Source: Chloracidobacterium sp. CP2_5A (lineage in GTDB: Bacteria; Acidobacteriota; Blastocatellia; Chloracidobacteriales; Chloracidobacteriaceae). From it: DNA of 64,000 bases. Numbering within the stretch: position 1 is the first letter of the stretch; each line of letters opens with the position of its first letter. The DNA lies in contig NKPT01000002.1 in the NCBI GenBank assembly GCA_002254845.1, positions 1-64,000 of the forward strand. Reading direction: 5' to 3'. Both the position numbers and the translations under genes were made by a program. The notes under the pieces were generated by a model that was not told the DNA's origin, did no database searches, and saw only the letters and a program-made list of their open reading frames with translations. This document shows, piece after piece, positions 8,515 through 19,462 of the stretch.

Positions 8515-10254
8515 ATGCGCTTCTCACGTTACCGAACCTTGGCGGCCGCCTTCGCGCTCGCGGTTGCCGCCCTGCCGCTCGCGGGCTTTCCAAAGCCGGC
8601 GTCCTGCGCGGCAATCCGCCTTCCAAAGCCGGCGCCCAACGGCTGCCGGCTCGTTGTGGGCATCGTTGTCGACCAGTTGCGCGCCGACTATCTAGAGCGA
8701 TTTGACGACCTGTTTGGCGAAAAGGGCTTCAAGCGACTCAAAGCGAAGGGCGCTTACTTTGCCAACGCGCATTATCTCCATGCCTGCACCTACACAGCTC
8801 CGGGCCACGCCGTCGTCACCACTGGCTCAACGGCGGCTGTCACCGGCATCATCGGGAACAAGTGGTATGACCGCGAAACTGGCAAGTTGGTCGAGAGCGT
8901 CACCGATGACGAGACGACCGGCGTCCCGGAAGGAAAGGGCGCTTCCCCGCGCCGATTGATAGTTTCAACGCTTGGCGATGAACTCAAGGCCGCGACGGGC
9001 GGGCGGGCCAAAGTCATCGGCATGTCGCTCAAAAATCGCGGCGCCATCCTGCCCGCCGGGCGCGCGGCCGACGCCGCTTATTGGTTTGACGACAAGCGCG
9101 GTCAGATGCAGACCAGCTCGTATTACATGAAAGAGCTGCCCGCTTGGGTGGCGGACTTCAACGCCCGCCGGATTCCCGATCAGTGGTTTGGCAAAGCCTG
9201 GGAAAAAGCGCTGCCGGAAAGCGCCTACGCCCGCTGCGATGCGGATGACGCGCCTTATGAAGGGCGCTTCGCTGGGGGCGGCTCCGCCTTCCCGCATGTG
9301 GTCGGGCGCGGCGACAAGCCCAACTCGCGCTTCTATGACGAGTTCGCCAGGACGCCCTGGGCCAACGACTTCCTCGCCGACTTTGCCGCGGCCGCCATCG
9401 CCGGCGAAGGGCTTGGCGCGGACGCGATCCCCGATGTCTTGACCATCAGCTTTTCGGCTAACGATCTCGCTGGCCATGCGTTCGGCCCGAACAGTCACGA
9501 AGCGCTGGACATGACCGTGCGCACCGACCAAACCCTAGCGCGCTTGCTCGACTTGGTTGACCAAAAGGTCGGGCTGGAGAAGACGCTCATTTTTCTCACG
9601 TCTGACCATGGCGTGTCGCCCGTGCCGGAATACGCCCAGCGGCAGCGGCTCAACAGCCGCCGGATTCCTTTCGAGCAGGTCGCCGTCGCTATCAAGCGCG
9701 CGCTGGACGCCAAGTTTGGGGAAGGGGCGTGGTTCGCCGGATTTTCGGCCGAATCGGTCTATTTTGATCTCGAGACGCTGGCCGCCAAGCGGCTCGATCG
9801 CGCGGACGTTGAGCGAGCGGCAGCGGAAGCCGCGCTGAGCGTCGGCGGCATCGCCGCGGCCTTCACGCGAACGCAAATGCTCTCCGGCGCGCTGCCGCGA
9901 ACGCCCATCGCCCAGCGGGTACAGATGGCTTTTCATCCGCAGCGCGGCGGCGATGTGTTTCTCGTGCCGGAGCCGTTTTGTTTTTTCAGCGACGAGGTCT
10001 CGACGATGGCCACAACCCACGGCACGCCCTACCCGTATGACACCCATGTGCCGGTGCTGCTGATGGGGCGAGGCGTCGCGGCCGGAACGTATCTGACGCA
10101 AGCCAGCCCCGCCGACATTGCCCCGACGCTGGCGGTTTTGCTGGGGATTGCCGCGCCAAGCGGCGCGGTTGGCCGACCGCTCGATGAAGCGTTGCTTGAC
10201 CGGCCTGCCGCTCCGACTCGGTCGCGCGAGCGGCAGCCGGCAAATAGCAAATAA
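8515..10254 (+). CDS. PafA-like alkaline phosphatase / type I phosphodiesterase family, secreted
   Basis: Signal peptide; CTYTAPGHAVVTTGSTAAVTGIIGNKWYDRETGK; DHG motif; gagg RBS before ATG 8515. Confidence 0.85.
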   Translation: MRFSRYRTLAAAFALAVAALPLAGFPKPASCAAIRLPKPAPNGCRLVVGIVVDQLRADYLERFDDLFGEKGFKRLKAKGAYFANAHYLHACTYTAPGHAVVTTGSTAAVTGIIGNKWYDRETGKLVESVTDDETTGVPEGKGASPRRLIVSTLGDELKAATGGRAKVIGMSLKNRGAILPAGRAADAAYWFDDKRGQMQTSSYYMKELPAWVADFNARRIPDQWFGKAWEKALPESAYARCDADDAPYEGRFAGGGSAFPHVVGRGDKPNSRFYDEFARTPWANDFLADFAAAAIAGEGLGADAIPDVLTISFSANDLAGHAFGPNSHEALDMTVRTDQTLARLLDLVDQKVGLEKTLIFLTSDHGVSPVPEYAQRQRLNSRRIPFEQVAVAIKRALDAKFGEGAWFAGFSAESVYFDLETLAAKRLDRADVERAAAEAALSVGGIAAAFTRTQMLSGALPRTPIAQRVQMAFHPQRGGDVFLVPEPFCFFSDEVSTMATTHGTPYPYDTHVPVLLMGRGVAAGTYLTQASPADIAPTLAVLLGIAAPSGAVGRPLDEALLDRPAAPTRSRERQPANSK

Positions 10255-10434
10255 TGGGGCTTTCTCTGGCATTGGCGCGGGTTCTTGCTGTATCGCGTCA
10301 TTGGCCGAAGCGGGAGCTGTGCTATGCTTCCCGTTGGCCACGGTTACAGGCAAGGTTTCGCTACTGCATGCTTCCAGGGAAACATCCGATGATCCAGGGC
10401 ATGCCGGTCATCGTCGCCACCGAGGGAATGAACC

Positions 10435-12150
10435 GTGAAACGTTCGCTCAGGCTGTGTTACTCGCTCATTCTCAGCATTCCGCTCATTCTGCTAGCTCCG
10501 CTGCGCGAGCAGCAGGCGCACCCGCAGGCGACGCCCGCCGTTTCCGCTTCGGACGAATTAATGCACCGGGCGACGCTGCTGGCCCAGTCTCTGTATAGTC
10601 GCCCGCCCGCCGCTCGCGAAGAGGGGGAATATCTGGCGCTGGCGGATGTTTATGCGCGCGCCATCGCCCTGGACGCCGCCGCCGCGACGGGCGATGCCGC
10701 GCTTGTGGCGCGGGCTGAAATCTTCCGCGAGATGGCGCAGCTTTTCAACAAGCCGCGGTATTTTTACGCTGCGCTGGATAGCTACGACAGCGTGTTGCGG
10801 CGCTACCCGGAAGGGCCGTTTCTGGTGCGGGCGCTGGTCGGCGTGGCGCGCATTCACGAGCGCGACCTGCATGCGCCGGAAGCTGCCGAGCAGGCGTACC
10901 TCGAAATCATCCAGCGATTCCCCCAGTCGGTCAGCGCCCGCGAAGCGGTCGCCTGCGTGGCGCGCCTGCGGGCCACGGCCGGAGAGCGTTATCCCCGCGA
11001 TGTGGCTGAAGCGCATTCCGAGGAAGACGCCGCCGGTATTGCGACCATCAGCCAGATTCGTCATTTCTCGGGGCCGGATTACGCGCGAGTGGTTCTCGAC
11101 TTGAGCGTTGGCGCGGCCTATGAGCGGCGCGTCGAGGGAACGACGCTTGTCATCAAGCTTGCGTCGGCCCGGCTGTCGCCGCTGGTGACGCCGGCGCAGA
11201 ATCTATCGGCGTCCGGCGGAATGTTGCGCCACATCCGACTCAGCAGCCGGGATGGCGCGGTTGAGATTCGGATTGAGTGCTCCCGTCTGCGCGACTTCGC
11301 CATTTTCGCCCTCGACAACCCGGCGCGCCTCGTCGCCGATGTGCGCGGCGCGCAGCCGATTGCCGAAGAGCCGCCGCTGGTCGCCGAGGCGTCGTCCCTG
11401 CCGTCATCAGGGGCGACGCCAGGCTCGCTGATGCGCGCCCTTGGTCTGAAGGTCAAGCGCGTCATCATTGACCCCGGCCATGGCGGCTCGGATACCGGCG
11501 CGATTGGGCGGGATGGGATTTACGAGAAGGATGTCGCGCTGGACATCGCCCTGCGGCTGCGCGCCGCCATTCAGCGCGAGCTCAAGGATGTCGAGGTGGC
11601 TTTGACGCGCGACACGGATCGCTTCGTGCCGCTGGAAGAGCGTACGGCGATTGCCAATGCGCGCCAGGCGGATTTGTTTATTTCCATTCACCTCAACTCC
11701 AGCCCGACGCCGCTGGCGAGCGGCGTGGAAACCTACTTTCTGAGCCTGGACGCGACCAAGGAGGAGCTCGACGTGGCGACTCGCGAAAACGCCACCACGT
11801 CGCGCAGCGCCGGAGAGCTGCAAGGGTTGCTCCAGCGCATTGTGACCGACACGCGCGTTGCCGAGTCGCGGACGTTCGCCCAGAGCATTCAGTCGAGCCT
11901 GGTGACCGGACTAGGCCGCGTCAGCCCGACGGCTGGCTTCAATCGCGGCGTCAAGAAGGCCCCGTTCGTCGTCCTGCTTGGCGCGAATATGCCGAGCGTC
12001 CTGACGGAGGTTTCCTTCCTAAGTCATCCTAAGGATGGGGAAGCCCTGCGCACCGTCGAGTTTCGGCAGAGCATCGCCGATTCGCTGTGCGACGGCATCA
12101 AGCGCTACATCGAAAACCTCAAGCGCCCCGGCATCGTCGCGGCCGAATAG
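10435..12150 (+). CDS. N-acetylmuramoyl-L-alanine amidase with N-terminal TPR-like and AMIN-like region
   Basis: GTG start; VIIDPGHGGSDTGAIGRDGIYEKDVAL...LFISIHLNS...VLTEVSFLSHP. Confidence 0.93.
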   Translation: MKRSLRLCYSLILSIPLILLAPLREQQAHPQATPAVSASDELMHRATLLAQSLYSRPPAAREEGEYLALADVYARAIALDAAAATGDAALVARAEIFREMAQLFNKPRYFYAALDSYDSVLRRYPEGPFLVRALVGVARIHERDLHAPEAAEQAYLEIIQRFPQSVSAREAVACVARLRATAGERYPRDVAEAHSEEDAAGIATISQIRHFSGPDYARVVLDLSVGAAYERRVEGTTLVIKLASARLSPLVTPAQNLSASGGMLRHIRLSSRDGAVEIRIECSRLRDFAIFALDNPARLVADVRGAQPIAEEPPLVAEASSLPSSGATPGSLMRALGLKVKRVIIDPGHGGSDTGAIGRDGIYEKDVALDIALRLRAAIQRELKDVEVALTRDTDRFVPLEERTAIANARQADLFISIHLNSSPTPLASGVETYFLSLDATKEELDVATRENATTSRSAGELQGLLQRIVTDTRVAESRTFAQSIQSSLVTGLGRVSPTAGFNRGVKKAPFVVLLGANMPSVLTEVSFLSHPKDGEALRTVEFRQSIADSLCDGIKRYIENLKRPGIVAAE

Positions 12151-12166
12151 CGCCCCCGGCGGCGGC

Positions 12167-14131
12167 CTAAATCCGCTTGAAGCCGCGCTCAATCATTGAC
12201 ATATCAAAGCGCAGAATGACTGGCCGCCCGTGCGGGCAATTGGTCGGCTGCTCGCATTTGAACAGCTCGTCCACGAGCCAGGACATCTTTTCCGGCGTCA
12301 GTCTGAGGTTGATTTTGATCGCCGCTCGGCACGCGAGGCCAGCGGCCAGCTCGCGCAGAAAACGCTCGCGCGAAACGGCTTGATGCTCGGCCGACAGGGT
12401 ATCGAGCAGCTCCGCCAGCAAGTTCTGGGCGTCCTCGACGGCGAGGTCGGCGGGCACGCCATGGATGGCGACCGTTCGCCCGGCGAGGCGCGTCGCTCGA
12501 AAGCCGGCCGCTTCCAGCTCGCCCGCGATGGCGTCAAACGCCGTCGCCTGCGCTGGCGATAAGTCCGCGACAAGGGGCGTCAGCAGCATTTGCGTCGCGA
12601 CTTCGCGGGCGAGCAGCGCTCTCGCGCGCTGCTCGAATAAAATCCGCTCATGCGCCACGTGCTGATCAATCAGCAGCAGCCCATCGGCGTCCGTCGCCAC
12701 GATATAGCTGTCGTGAATTTGTCCGAGAATCCGAAGGTCGGCGCGGCGAGCGCCCGCGACGCGCTCCGCCTGCGCGGGCGCCCGCCGCGCCGCGCCGGCG
12801 CAGCGAGCGCGGGTTCGCCCATCCAAAATGGCGCTGAGGCGCTGCGCCGCTTCGGCTTCCATTTCAACGGGCGAGCTCTCCGCCGGCGTCTCCGCTTCCG
12901 CGGTCGGGGGCGGGCTGGCGACGGAGGGCGCGGGCGCCGGCGCGGCGAAGAAGGGTGGCGGCTGGCGCTCGCCGCCGCCGTCCGCGATAGGCGGCGACTT
13001 CTCTCCAGCGGGTTGCGCCGGCGCGAGGGCGCGAAGCGCGGTCTGGACGTCCGATGGGCGGGGCGCTGCCGCCGGCGACGCGAAGGCGTCCGTTCGGGAC
13101 GGGCGCGATACCGGCGGCAGCGTTGGGAACGGGGCGAAGCGGGGCGCGACGCCGAGGGCTTTCCGCACCGCCGCGACAACGCTTTCCAGCACGCGCTGCG
13201 GCGCTCGAAAGCGCACTTCGGTCTTCTGCGGGTGGACGTTCACATCCACCGCGTCGGGGGGCACGTCCACGAAGAGCATCGCCGCCGGGAAGACGCCCGA
13301 CGGCAACACATTCCGATAGGCGTCGGAAAGCGCGCGCCCAATGAGCTTGTCGCGGACAAAGCGCCCATTGACGAAGAGATACTGCCCCTCGCGGCTTGCT
13401 CGCTGGATATGCGGACGCGAAGCGAAGCCGCGCACGGACACCTCGTCTTGAACGAACTCAACCGGGGCCAGGCTGTCGAGCAGTCCCGCGCCAAAAAGCT
13501 GGTAGGCGCGCGCCCGCAAGTCCGTTGTCGCCGTGACGGCCAAAACCTGTCGTCCGTTGTGTTCAAGTCGGAAGCCGCGCGCCGGGTTGGCTAGCGCGTA
13601 GTGAGTCACCAGATTCGTGACGTGAAAGGCTTCCGTGGCGTCGGCTTTGAGAAACTTGCGCCGGGCCGGCAGGTTGAAAAACAGGTCGCGCAGGACAATC
13701 TCCGTGCCGCCGGGCGCGGCCGCGTCGCGGACGTGACGCACCTTTCCGCCCTCGATAACGACCTCGGTTCCGCAGGTCGCGCCGTGTAGCTTCGTCGTGA
13801 GCGTGACCCGCGTAACCGAGCTTATGGCAGCCAGGGCTTCGCCGCGAAAGCCGAACGTTTGAATCGTCCTGAGGTCGTCAGCCGAGCGGATTTTGCTGGT
13901 CGCGTGGCGCTCAAAGGCCAAGAGCGCGTCATCGCGCGTCATGCCCTCGCCGTCGTCGCGGATGCGAATGGCTTCCTTGCCGCCGCGCTCCACGGCGATG
14001 TCAATCTGCCGCGCGTCGGCGTCGAGGGCGTTTTCCAGACACTCTTTGACAATTGAAGCCGGGCGCTCAACGACTTCGCCCGCGGCGATGCGGTTGGCGA
14101 CGACATCCGGGAGAATGCGAATTTTTGACAT
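12167..14131 (-). CDS. mutL: DNA mismatch repair protein MutL
   Basis: IRILPDVVANRIAAGEVVERPASIVKECLENALDADA; FGFRGEALAAISSV; C-terminal MutL domain. Confidence 0.97.
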   Translation of the reverse strand: MSKIRILPDVVANRIAAGEVVERPASIVKECLENALDADARQIDIAVERGGKEAIRIRDDGEGMTRDDALLAFERHATSKIRSADDLRTIQTFGFRGEALAAISSVTRVTLTTKLHGATCGTEVVIEGGKVRHVRDAAAPGGTEIVLRDLFFNLPARRKFLKADATEAFHVTNLVTHYALANPARGFRLEHNGRQVLAVTATTDLRARAYQLFGAGLLDSLAPVEFVQDEVSVRGFASRPHIQRASREGQYLFVNGRFVRDKLIGRALSDAYRNVLPSGVFPAAMLFVDVPPDAVDVNVHPQKTEVRFRAPQRVLESVVAAVRKALGVAPRFAPFPTLPPVSRPSRTDAFASPAAAPRPSDVQTALRALAPAQPAGEKSPPIADGGGERQPPPFFAAPAPAPSVASPPPTAEAETPAESSPVEMEAEAAQRLSAILDGRTRARCAGAARRAPAQAERVAGARRADLRILGQIHDSYIVATDADGLLLIDQHVAHERILFEQRARALLAREVATQMLLTPLVADLSPAQATAFDAIAGELEAAGFRATRLAGRTVAIHGVPADLAVEDAQNLLAELLDTLSAEHQAVSRERFLRELAAGLACRAAIKINLRLTPEKMSWLVDELFKCEQPTNCPHGRPVILRFDMSMIERGFKRI

Positions 14132-14182
14132 AGCTCAAGCGTGGAAGGGCTGGAAGGATCGCCGGCGGCAAGCGCTCCGCAT

Positions 14183-16675
14183 TCACATAAGGTCAAGCGG
14201 GTCAATTTCAATGAAGACGTGGCGGCGCTCGGTGTCGGTCAGTTCCGGCAGGAATCGCTCAATCGCTTGGCGCAGCAGGCGGCGCTGCCGCGCCTTGAGC
14301 AGAATTTGAAAGCGATACTCGCCGCGCAGCCGCGCCAAGGGCGCCGGCGATGGGCCAAGCGCCCGCAGGGCGTGGCTGTCAGGGGCTGGAGCGGCATCCC
14401 GCAGCGGCTGACGCAGGATGGCGGCAGCCTTTTCGGCGAGCGCCTGGGCTTCGATTTCTCGCTCGTGGCGGATGATGATATTGGCGAGAACGCAGAAGGG
14501 CGGGTAGTACATCTCGCGCCGTTGAACAATTTCCTGCTCAAAAAAGGCTTCATAGTCCTGCTTGCAGCCGGCGACCAAGGCGTAGTGTTCGGGACAATAG
14601 GTCTGAACGATGACGCGGCCGGGTCGGTCGCCGCGCCCGGCCCGGCCGGCGACCTGCGCAATGAGTTGGAAGGCGCGTTCGGGCGCCCGAAAATCCGGCA
14701 TGAGGAGCCCGGCGTCAATTGAGACAACGCCCACCAGCGTGACATTCGGGAAGTCATGACCTTTGGCGATCATCTGCGTGCCGACCAGGATGTCGAGGCT
14801 GCCCGAAGCGAAGTCGTTGAAGATGCGCTCGAAAGCGCCGCGCCGGCGGGTCGTGTCCCGATCCAGGCGAGCGATGGAGAGCGTTGGAAACAGCTCGCGC
14901 AGGCGCGCTTCAAGCTGCTCGGTGCCCTCCCCGACGTACGCGATGCCCTCGCCGCGACATTCGGGGCAGACGCTGGGCGGCGGCGCGGTATAGCCGCAGT
15001 AGTGACAGGCCAGATAGCGGTCGCTCCGGTGGTAGGTCAGCGTCACCGAGCAGTGCGGGCACGTCACTGTAAAGCCGCACTCCCGACACAGCCAACAACT
15101 CGCAAATCCCCGCCGGTTGAGCAAAACCATGACCTGCTCGCCCTGCGCGCAAGTTTCGGCGATGGCGGTTTGCAGCTCGTCCGAAATGAAGCGGGTCGCC
15201 TTGTGACGCTTGAAGACTTCGCGCATGTCCACCAGCGTCACTTCCGGCAGGCGGCGGCTTCCAATGCGCCGCGGCAGCGTCAGGCGCGTGTATTTGCCAA
15301 CCGCGGCGTGCTGGAAGGTCTCGATGGCGGGCGTGGCGCTGCCCAAAATCACTGGGCAGTTGAGCCGACTGGCGCGCAAGATCGCCGTGTCGCGCCCGTG
15401 GTAATGCGGCGCGCCTTCGGACTGCTTGTAGGAGCCATCATGTTCCTCATCCACGACGATCAGGCGCAGGTTGACCAGCGGCGCGAACACCGCCGAGCGC
15501 GTGCCGATCACGACTCGCGCCACGCCGGAGCGGATGCGCTCCCATTCGTCCACCCGCTCGCCCGGCGAAAGCGAGGAGTGCAACAGGGCCACCAGCGGCC
15601 CAAACCGCTGGATGAGTCGCCGCGCCAGCATGGGCGTCAGGCCGATCTCCGGCGCAAGCATTAGGGCGGAGCCGCCGCGCTCCAAAACAGCGGTGATAAC
15701 CGACAAATAGACTTCCGTCTTGCCGGAACCCGTCACCCCGTGGAGCAAAAACGTATGGAACTCCCCCGCGTCCTGCGCCGCGAGGATAGCTTCGCAGGCC
15801 TGTCGCTGTTCCGCCGTGAGATCCAGGGACGGCGCGGCCGGCAAGTCGGCTAAGTGCGCGAGCGGGTCGCGCCGGATGATTTCCGGGGCGACCTCGATCA
15901 GGCCTTTTTTGGCCATCTGGCGGATGACGGAGGGGCTGACTGCGGCGCGCAGCGCCAAGTCGGTCACGGTCTCCTCCTCGGCTTCCCGGAGTCGCGCTAG
16001 GACGCGCGCCTGCGCCGGCGAGGCGGGCTTTTCAGTCGTCATCCGCCGCCGAGCGACGAGGCGTTGCTTCGCGCTAACGCGCGCCTGCGCCGGTCGCCCG
16101 GCAATCGTCACTAGTCCGGCGCGCTCGAGGTCGCGCGCGACTTGACGCGGATGCTTTCCAAAGCGATCCGCCGGCAGCCCCTCCAGCGGGCTTTCGCCGC
16201 CAACCTCGGCCAGCCAGGCGAGGCATCGCGCGCTGCGCGTTCGGTCGGAGGTTAGCGCCGCGGCTTGCCGGCCGGCGTCGGTGAGCGTCACCCATTCCTC
16301 AAGCCTGATGTCGAGCCCGGTCGGCAGCGCCGCCTTCAGCGTTTCGCCCCACGGCGCGTAGTAGTAATCAGCGACCCACTCGGTGAGGGATAGAATTTCC
16401 GCGTTGACAATGGGCGTTTCATCAATCCAGTAAAGGAGGTCCTTGATGTCGCCGGCTTTCAAAGCGTCCGGCGGTCGCTCGCTAACGGCGACGACATAAC
16501 CCACCAGCGTTTGACGCCCGAAGGGAACGACCACGCGGCAGCCCGGCGCGGCGTAAGCCCGGTAGGTCGGGGGAATGCGGTAGGCGTAAGTCTTCGTCAC
16601 CGCGGCAGGCACGGCGACTTCCGCGAAGAGCTCCGGGGGCGCGTGATTGGCTGGCGAGGGCGTGGTTTCCGGCAT
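14183..16675 (-). CDS. priA: Primosomal protein N' (PriA helicase)
   Basis: GVTGSGKTEVYL, DEEHDGSYKQ, zinc-binding CWLCRECGFTVTCPHCSVTLTYH...CHYCG...CPEC. Confidence 0.97.
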   Translation of the reverse strand: MPETTPSPANHAPPELFAEVAVPAAVTKTYAYRIPPTYRAYAAPGCRVVVPFGRQTLVGYVVAVSERPPDALKAGDIKDLLYWIDETPIVNAEILSLTEWVADYYYAPWGETLKAALPTGLDIRLEEWVTLTDAGRQAAALTSDRTRSARCLAWLAEVGGESPLEGLPADRFGKHPRQVARDLERAGLVTIAGRPAQARVSAKQRLVARRRMTTEKPASPAQARVLARLREAEEETVTDLALRAAVSPSVIRQMAKKGLIEVAPEIIRRDPLAHLADLPAAPSLDLTAEQRQACEAILAAQDAGEFHTFLLHGVTGSGKTEVYLSVITAVLERGGSALMLAPEIGLTPMLARRLIQRFGPLVALLHSSLSPGERVDEWERIRSGVARVVIGTRSAVFAPLVNLRLIVVDEEHDGSYKQSEGAPHYHGRDTAILRASRLNCPVILGSATPAIETFQHAAVGKYTRLTLPRRIGSRRLPEVTLVDMREVFKRHKATRFISDELQTAIAETCAQGEQVMVLLNRRGFASCWLCRECGFTVTCPHCSVTLTYHRSDRYLACHYCGYTAPPPSVCPECRGEGIAYVGEGTEQLEARLRELFPTLSIARLDRDTTRRRGAFERIFNDFASGSLDILVGTQMIAKGHDFPNVTLVGVVSIDAGLLMPDFRAPERAFQLIAQVAGRAGRGDRPGRVIVQTYCPEHYALVAGCKQDYEAFFEQEIVQRREMYYPPFCVLANIIIRHEREIEAQALAEKAAAILRQPLRDAAPAPDSHALRALGPSPAPLARLRGEYRFQILLKARQRRLLRQAIERFLPELTDTERRHVFIEIDPLDLM

Positions 16676-16741
16676 GGTCCTTGAATCGCTTCGGAAAGCG
16701 CGGAACAGCTCGCGGCCGGCTCGGCGTCCCGACCGAGATCA

Positions 16742-18409
16742 TCAGACCGCGATGACCAGCGGGACAATGGTCGGCTTCTGCCCGGTCAGGCGCAGGATGT
16801 GGCGCTTGAGCGCCAGTCGCAGGTGTTCCTGGAAGCGTTCCTTGCCGCCATTGACGCGGTCGCTCGGCGGGACCGCCTCGGCGGCGGCGAGAACGACGTC
16901 GCGCAGCTCGGCAATTTCATCCTCGTCGCCATCCACGCCGAGGTAGCCGCGCGTCGTGATTTCAGGCGGGCCGAGCAGGCTGCCGGTGCTTTCCTCCACC
17001 GCGACGCCGGCGATGATGACGCCTTCGTAAGCGAGGCGGCGGCGGTCGCGCAGCAGGGTTTCATCGAGCTCAAGCGAGCAGGTGTCGTCAATATACACGC
17101 GATGGACGACGATTTTGTCGCCGATTTGGGCCGTCTCGCTGTCCAGCGTGACGACATCGCCGCTCTCGATCAGCAGCACGCGGTCGGGCGCGTAGCCCAG
17201 CGTTTGACAGGCGAACAGCTTGTGTTGATAGAGCTGGCGGTATTCGCCGTGAATAGGAATGAAGTACTTTGGACGCACCGCTTCAAGCATCAGGCGGAGG
17301 TCCTCCTGCGCGCCATGCCCAGAGACGTGAATGCGCGCCTGAGTCGAGTCAATCACCGACACTTCATTGCGATAGCATCGGTTGATGAGCTTTGAGATGG
17401 CTTTTTCGTTGCCCGGAATTTGACGGGCCGAGAGCGCCACCGTGTCGCCGGCTTCCATCCACGCCTGCCGGTGGCTTCGGTCGGCGATGCGCCACATCGC
17501 GCCCATTGGCTCGCCCTGGCAGCCCGACGCCAGCACGACCATTTCGCTGGGGTGGAAGCGCTTGAAGTCCTTGAGGCTGGCGAGCGCGCCCGCCGTGTCG
17601 AGAAAGCCCGTGCGCTCGGCCAGCTCGATGTTGCGCTCCATGGCGCGCCCGACCGCCACGACCTGCCGTCCGAACTGCCGGGCCAAGTCAAAGATGATTT
17701 GAATGCGATGGATGCTCGACGCGAAGCAACTGACAAAGATGCGCCCAGTGGCGCGGTCGAAAATATCCTCCAGCGCCGGGATGACCACCCGTTCCGAAGG
17801 CATCTGGCCCGGGCGCTCAACGTTGGTCGAATCGGACAGCAGGGCGAGCACGCCCCGCCGGCCGAGCTCGCGCAGCCGGTTGACGTCGATCGGATCGCCA
17901 CAGACCGGCGTGGCGTCAAACTTGAAGTCGCCGGTGTGGACGATTGTCCCGATGGGCGTTGTGATCGCCAGCGCGCAGCAATCCACCGTGGAATGCGAGA
18001 CGCGAATGTATTCAACCGAAAACGCCCCGACCTGGATGGCGTCGCCCGCCTGAACCGAGCGCAACTCGGCAGACGGCCATAAGCGATGCTCTTCCAGCCG
18101 CGGCTCGACGACCCGCAGCGTGTAGGGCGTGCCATACACCGGCGCCTTGACCTTTTTGAGCAGAAAGGGAAGCGATCCGATATGATCTTCGTGACTGTGG
18201 GTCAGGATGATGGCGCGAACCTGCTCCCGGTGACGTTCAAGGAAGGTGAAATCCGGCGTCATCGAGTCCACGCCAAAGTGCCCGACTTCGGAGAACATCA
18301 GACCGGCGTCAACCACGATGATGTCCGCGCCGTAGCGCAGGACCATGCAGTTCATGCCGAATTCGCCGAGTCCGCCGAGCGGGATGATTTCCAGTCTGGT
18401 ATCGTTCAC
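16742..18409 (-). CDS. rnj: Ribonuclease J (start re-assigned to GTG 18409)
   Basis: LEIIPLGGLGEFGMNCMVL; HSHEDHIG; HVSGHGAQEDL; the ORF-track start would overlap the plus-strand permease. Confidence 0.93.
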   Translation of the reverse strand: MNDTRLEIIPLGGLGEFGMNCMVLRYGADIIVVDAGLMFSEVGHFGVDSMTPDFTFLERHREQVRAIILTHSHEDHIGSLPFLLKKVKAPVYGTPYTLRVVEPRLEEHRLWPSAELRSVQAGDAIQVGAFSVEYIRVSHSTVDCCALAITTPIGTIVHTGDFKFDATPVCGDPIDVNRLRELGRRGVLALLSDSTNVERPGQMPSERVVIPALEDIFDRATGRIFVSCFASSIHRIQIIFDLARQFGRQVVAVGRAMERNIELAERTGFLDTAGALASLKDFKRFHPSEMVVLASGCQGEPMGAMWRIADRSHRQAWMEAGDTVALSARQIPGNEKAISKLINRCYRNEVSVIDSTQARIHVSGHGAQEDLRLMLEAVRPKYFIPIHGEYRQLYQHKLFACQTLGYAPDRVLLIESGDVVTLDSETAQIGDKIVVHRVYIDDTCSLELDETLLRDRRRLAYEGVIIAGVAVEESTGSLLGPPEITTRGYLGVDGDEDEIAELRDVVLAAAEAVPPSDRVNGGKERFQEHLRLALKRHILRLTGQKPTIVPLVIAV

Positions 18410-18557
18410 GATATCCCATGCATCCTTTCTCGCGCCGACCCCGCTGCCGCGGCCGGTGTCGCCAACGAACGAAAAAGAGAAACGGCCGGCATAGTAGCGA
18501 ACTTTATCCGTCGGGGCGATAAGCGATGGCTTTTTTCCGCCGCTTCGGAAGCTTGTC

Positions 18558-19370
18558 ATGAATCTTACTGGGAAAATTGGGCTGGTTATTGTGACGGCGC
18601 TCGTTGCGCTGGCGCTGGCCGGCCCGCTCTTCATCCCGCCGGAGCTGGTGACGTTTCAGGACCTTGAGCGGAGCTTTGATCCGCCCTCCTGGGCGCATCC
18701 GATGGGCCTCGACGAAAACGGGCGCGACATTCTGGCGCGAGTCGTCTACGGCGCGCGGGTCTCGCTGACGGTCGGCGTCATTGTCGTCGCTGTCTCGGCG
18801 TCAATCGGCCTCGTGTTGGGCTTGCTCTCCGGCTATGTCGGCGGCTGGCTGGATCGCTTCATCTCCGGCTTTTGGTTCAACGTGTTTCTGGCCTTTCCCG
18901 GCATCCTGCTGGCGATTGCCACGGTCGCTTTTCTTGGCGCGAGCCTGGCCAATCTCATTTTAGCTCTGTGCGCGATTGGCTGGGTTGGCTACGCCCGGCT
19001 CATTCGGGCGCAAACGCTTAAGGTTCGGGAGTATGACTTTGTCACCGCCGCCCGCGCGCTGGGAGCAAGCGACGCTCGCATCCTTTTTCGGCATATTCTG
19101 CCCAACGCCGTCCAGCCGCTGATCGTTCAGGCGAGCCTTGGCATGGCTGGCGCCATCCTCGCCGAGGCGAGCCTCAGCTTTTTGGGTCTGGGCATCCCGC
19201 CGCCCACGCCAAGCTGGGGCGCGATGCTGAGCGACGCCCGGACGCACTTCGCTTCGGGCTGGCACATGACCGTTTTCCCGGCGGCGATGATTACCTTGAC
19301 GGTGCTCGGCTTTAACTTGCTGGGCGATGGCTTGCGCGAGCGACTCGACCCCAAGCAGCGCCCGCGCTGA
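18558..19370 (+). CDS. Dipeptide/oligopeptide-type ABC transporter permease (DppC-like)
   Basis: HPMGLDENGRDILARVVYGARVSL; EAA-like motif ARALGASDARILFRHILPN. Confidence 0.9.
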   Translation: MNLTGKIGLVIVTALVALALAGPLFIPPELVTFQDLERSFDPPSWAHPMGLDENGRDILARVVYGARVSLTVGVIVVAVSASIGLVLGLLSGYVGGWLDRFISGFWFNVFLAFPGILLAIATVAFLGASLANLILALCAIGWVGYARLIRAQTLKVREYDFVTAARALGASDARILFRHILPNAVQPLIVQASLGMAGAILAEASLSFLGLGIPPPTPSWGAMLSDARTHFASGWHMTVFPAAMITLTVLGFNLLGDGLRERLDPKQRPR

Positions 19371-19462
19371 AAAGGCCCCGATGGGCTTTGGCCGCTAGCT
19401 GGCGCGCGCCGCAACGGCGGGGTGGCCCGGCTTTGGTTGCTTGCCGCTCGGCTATCGCCTAG

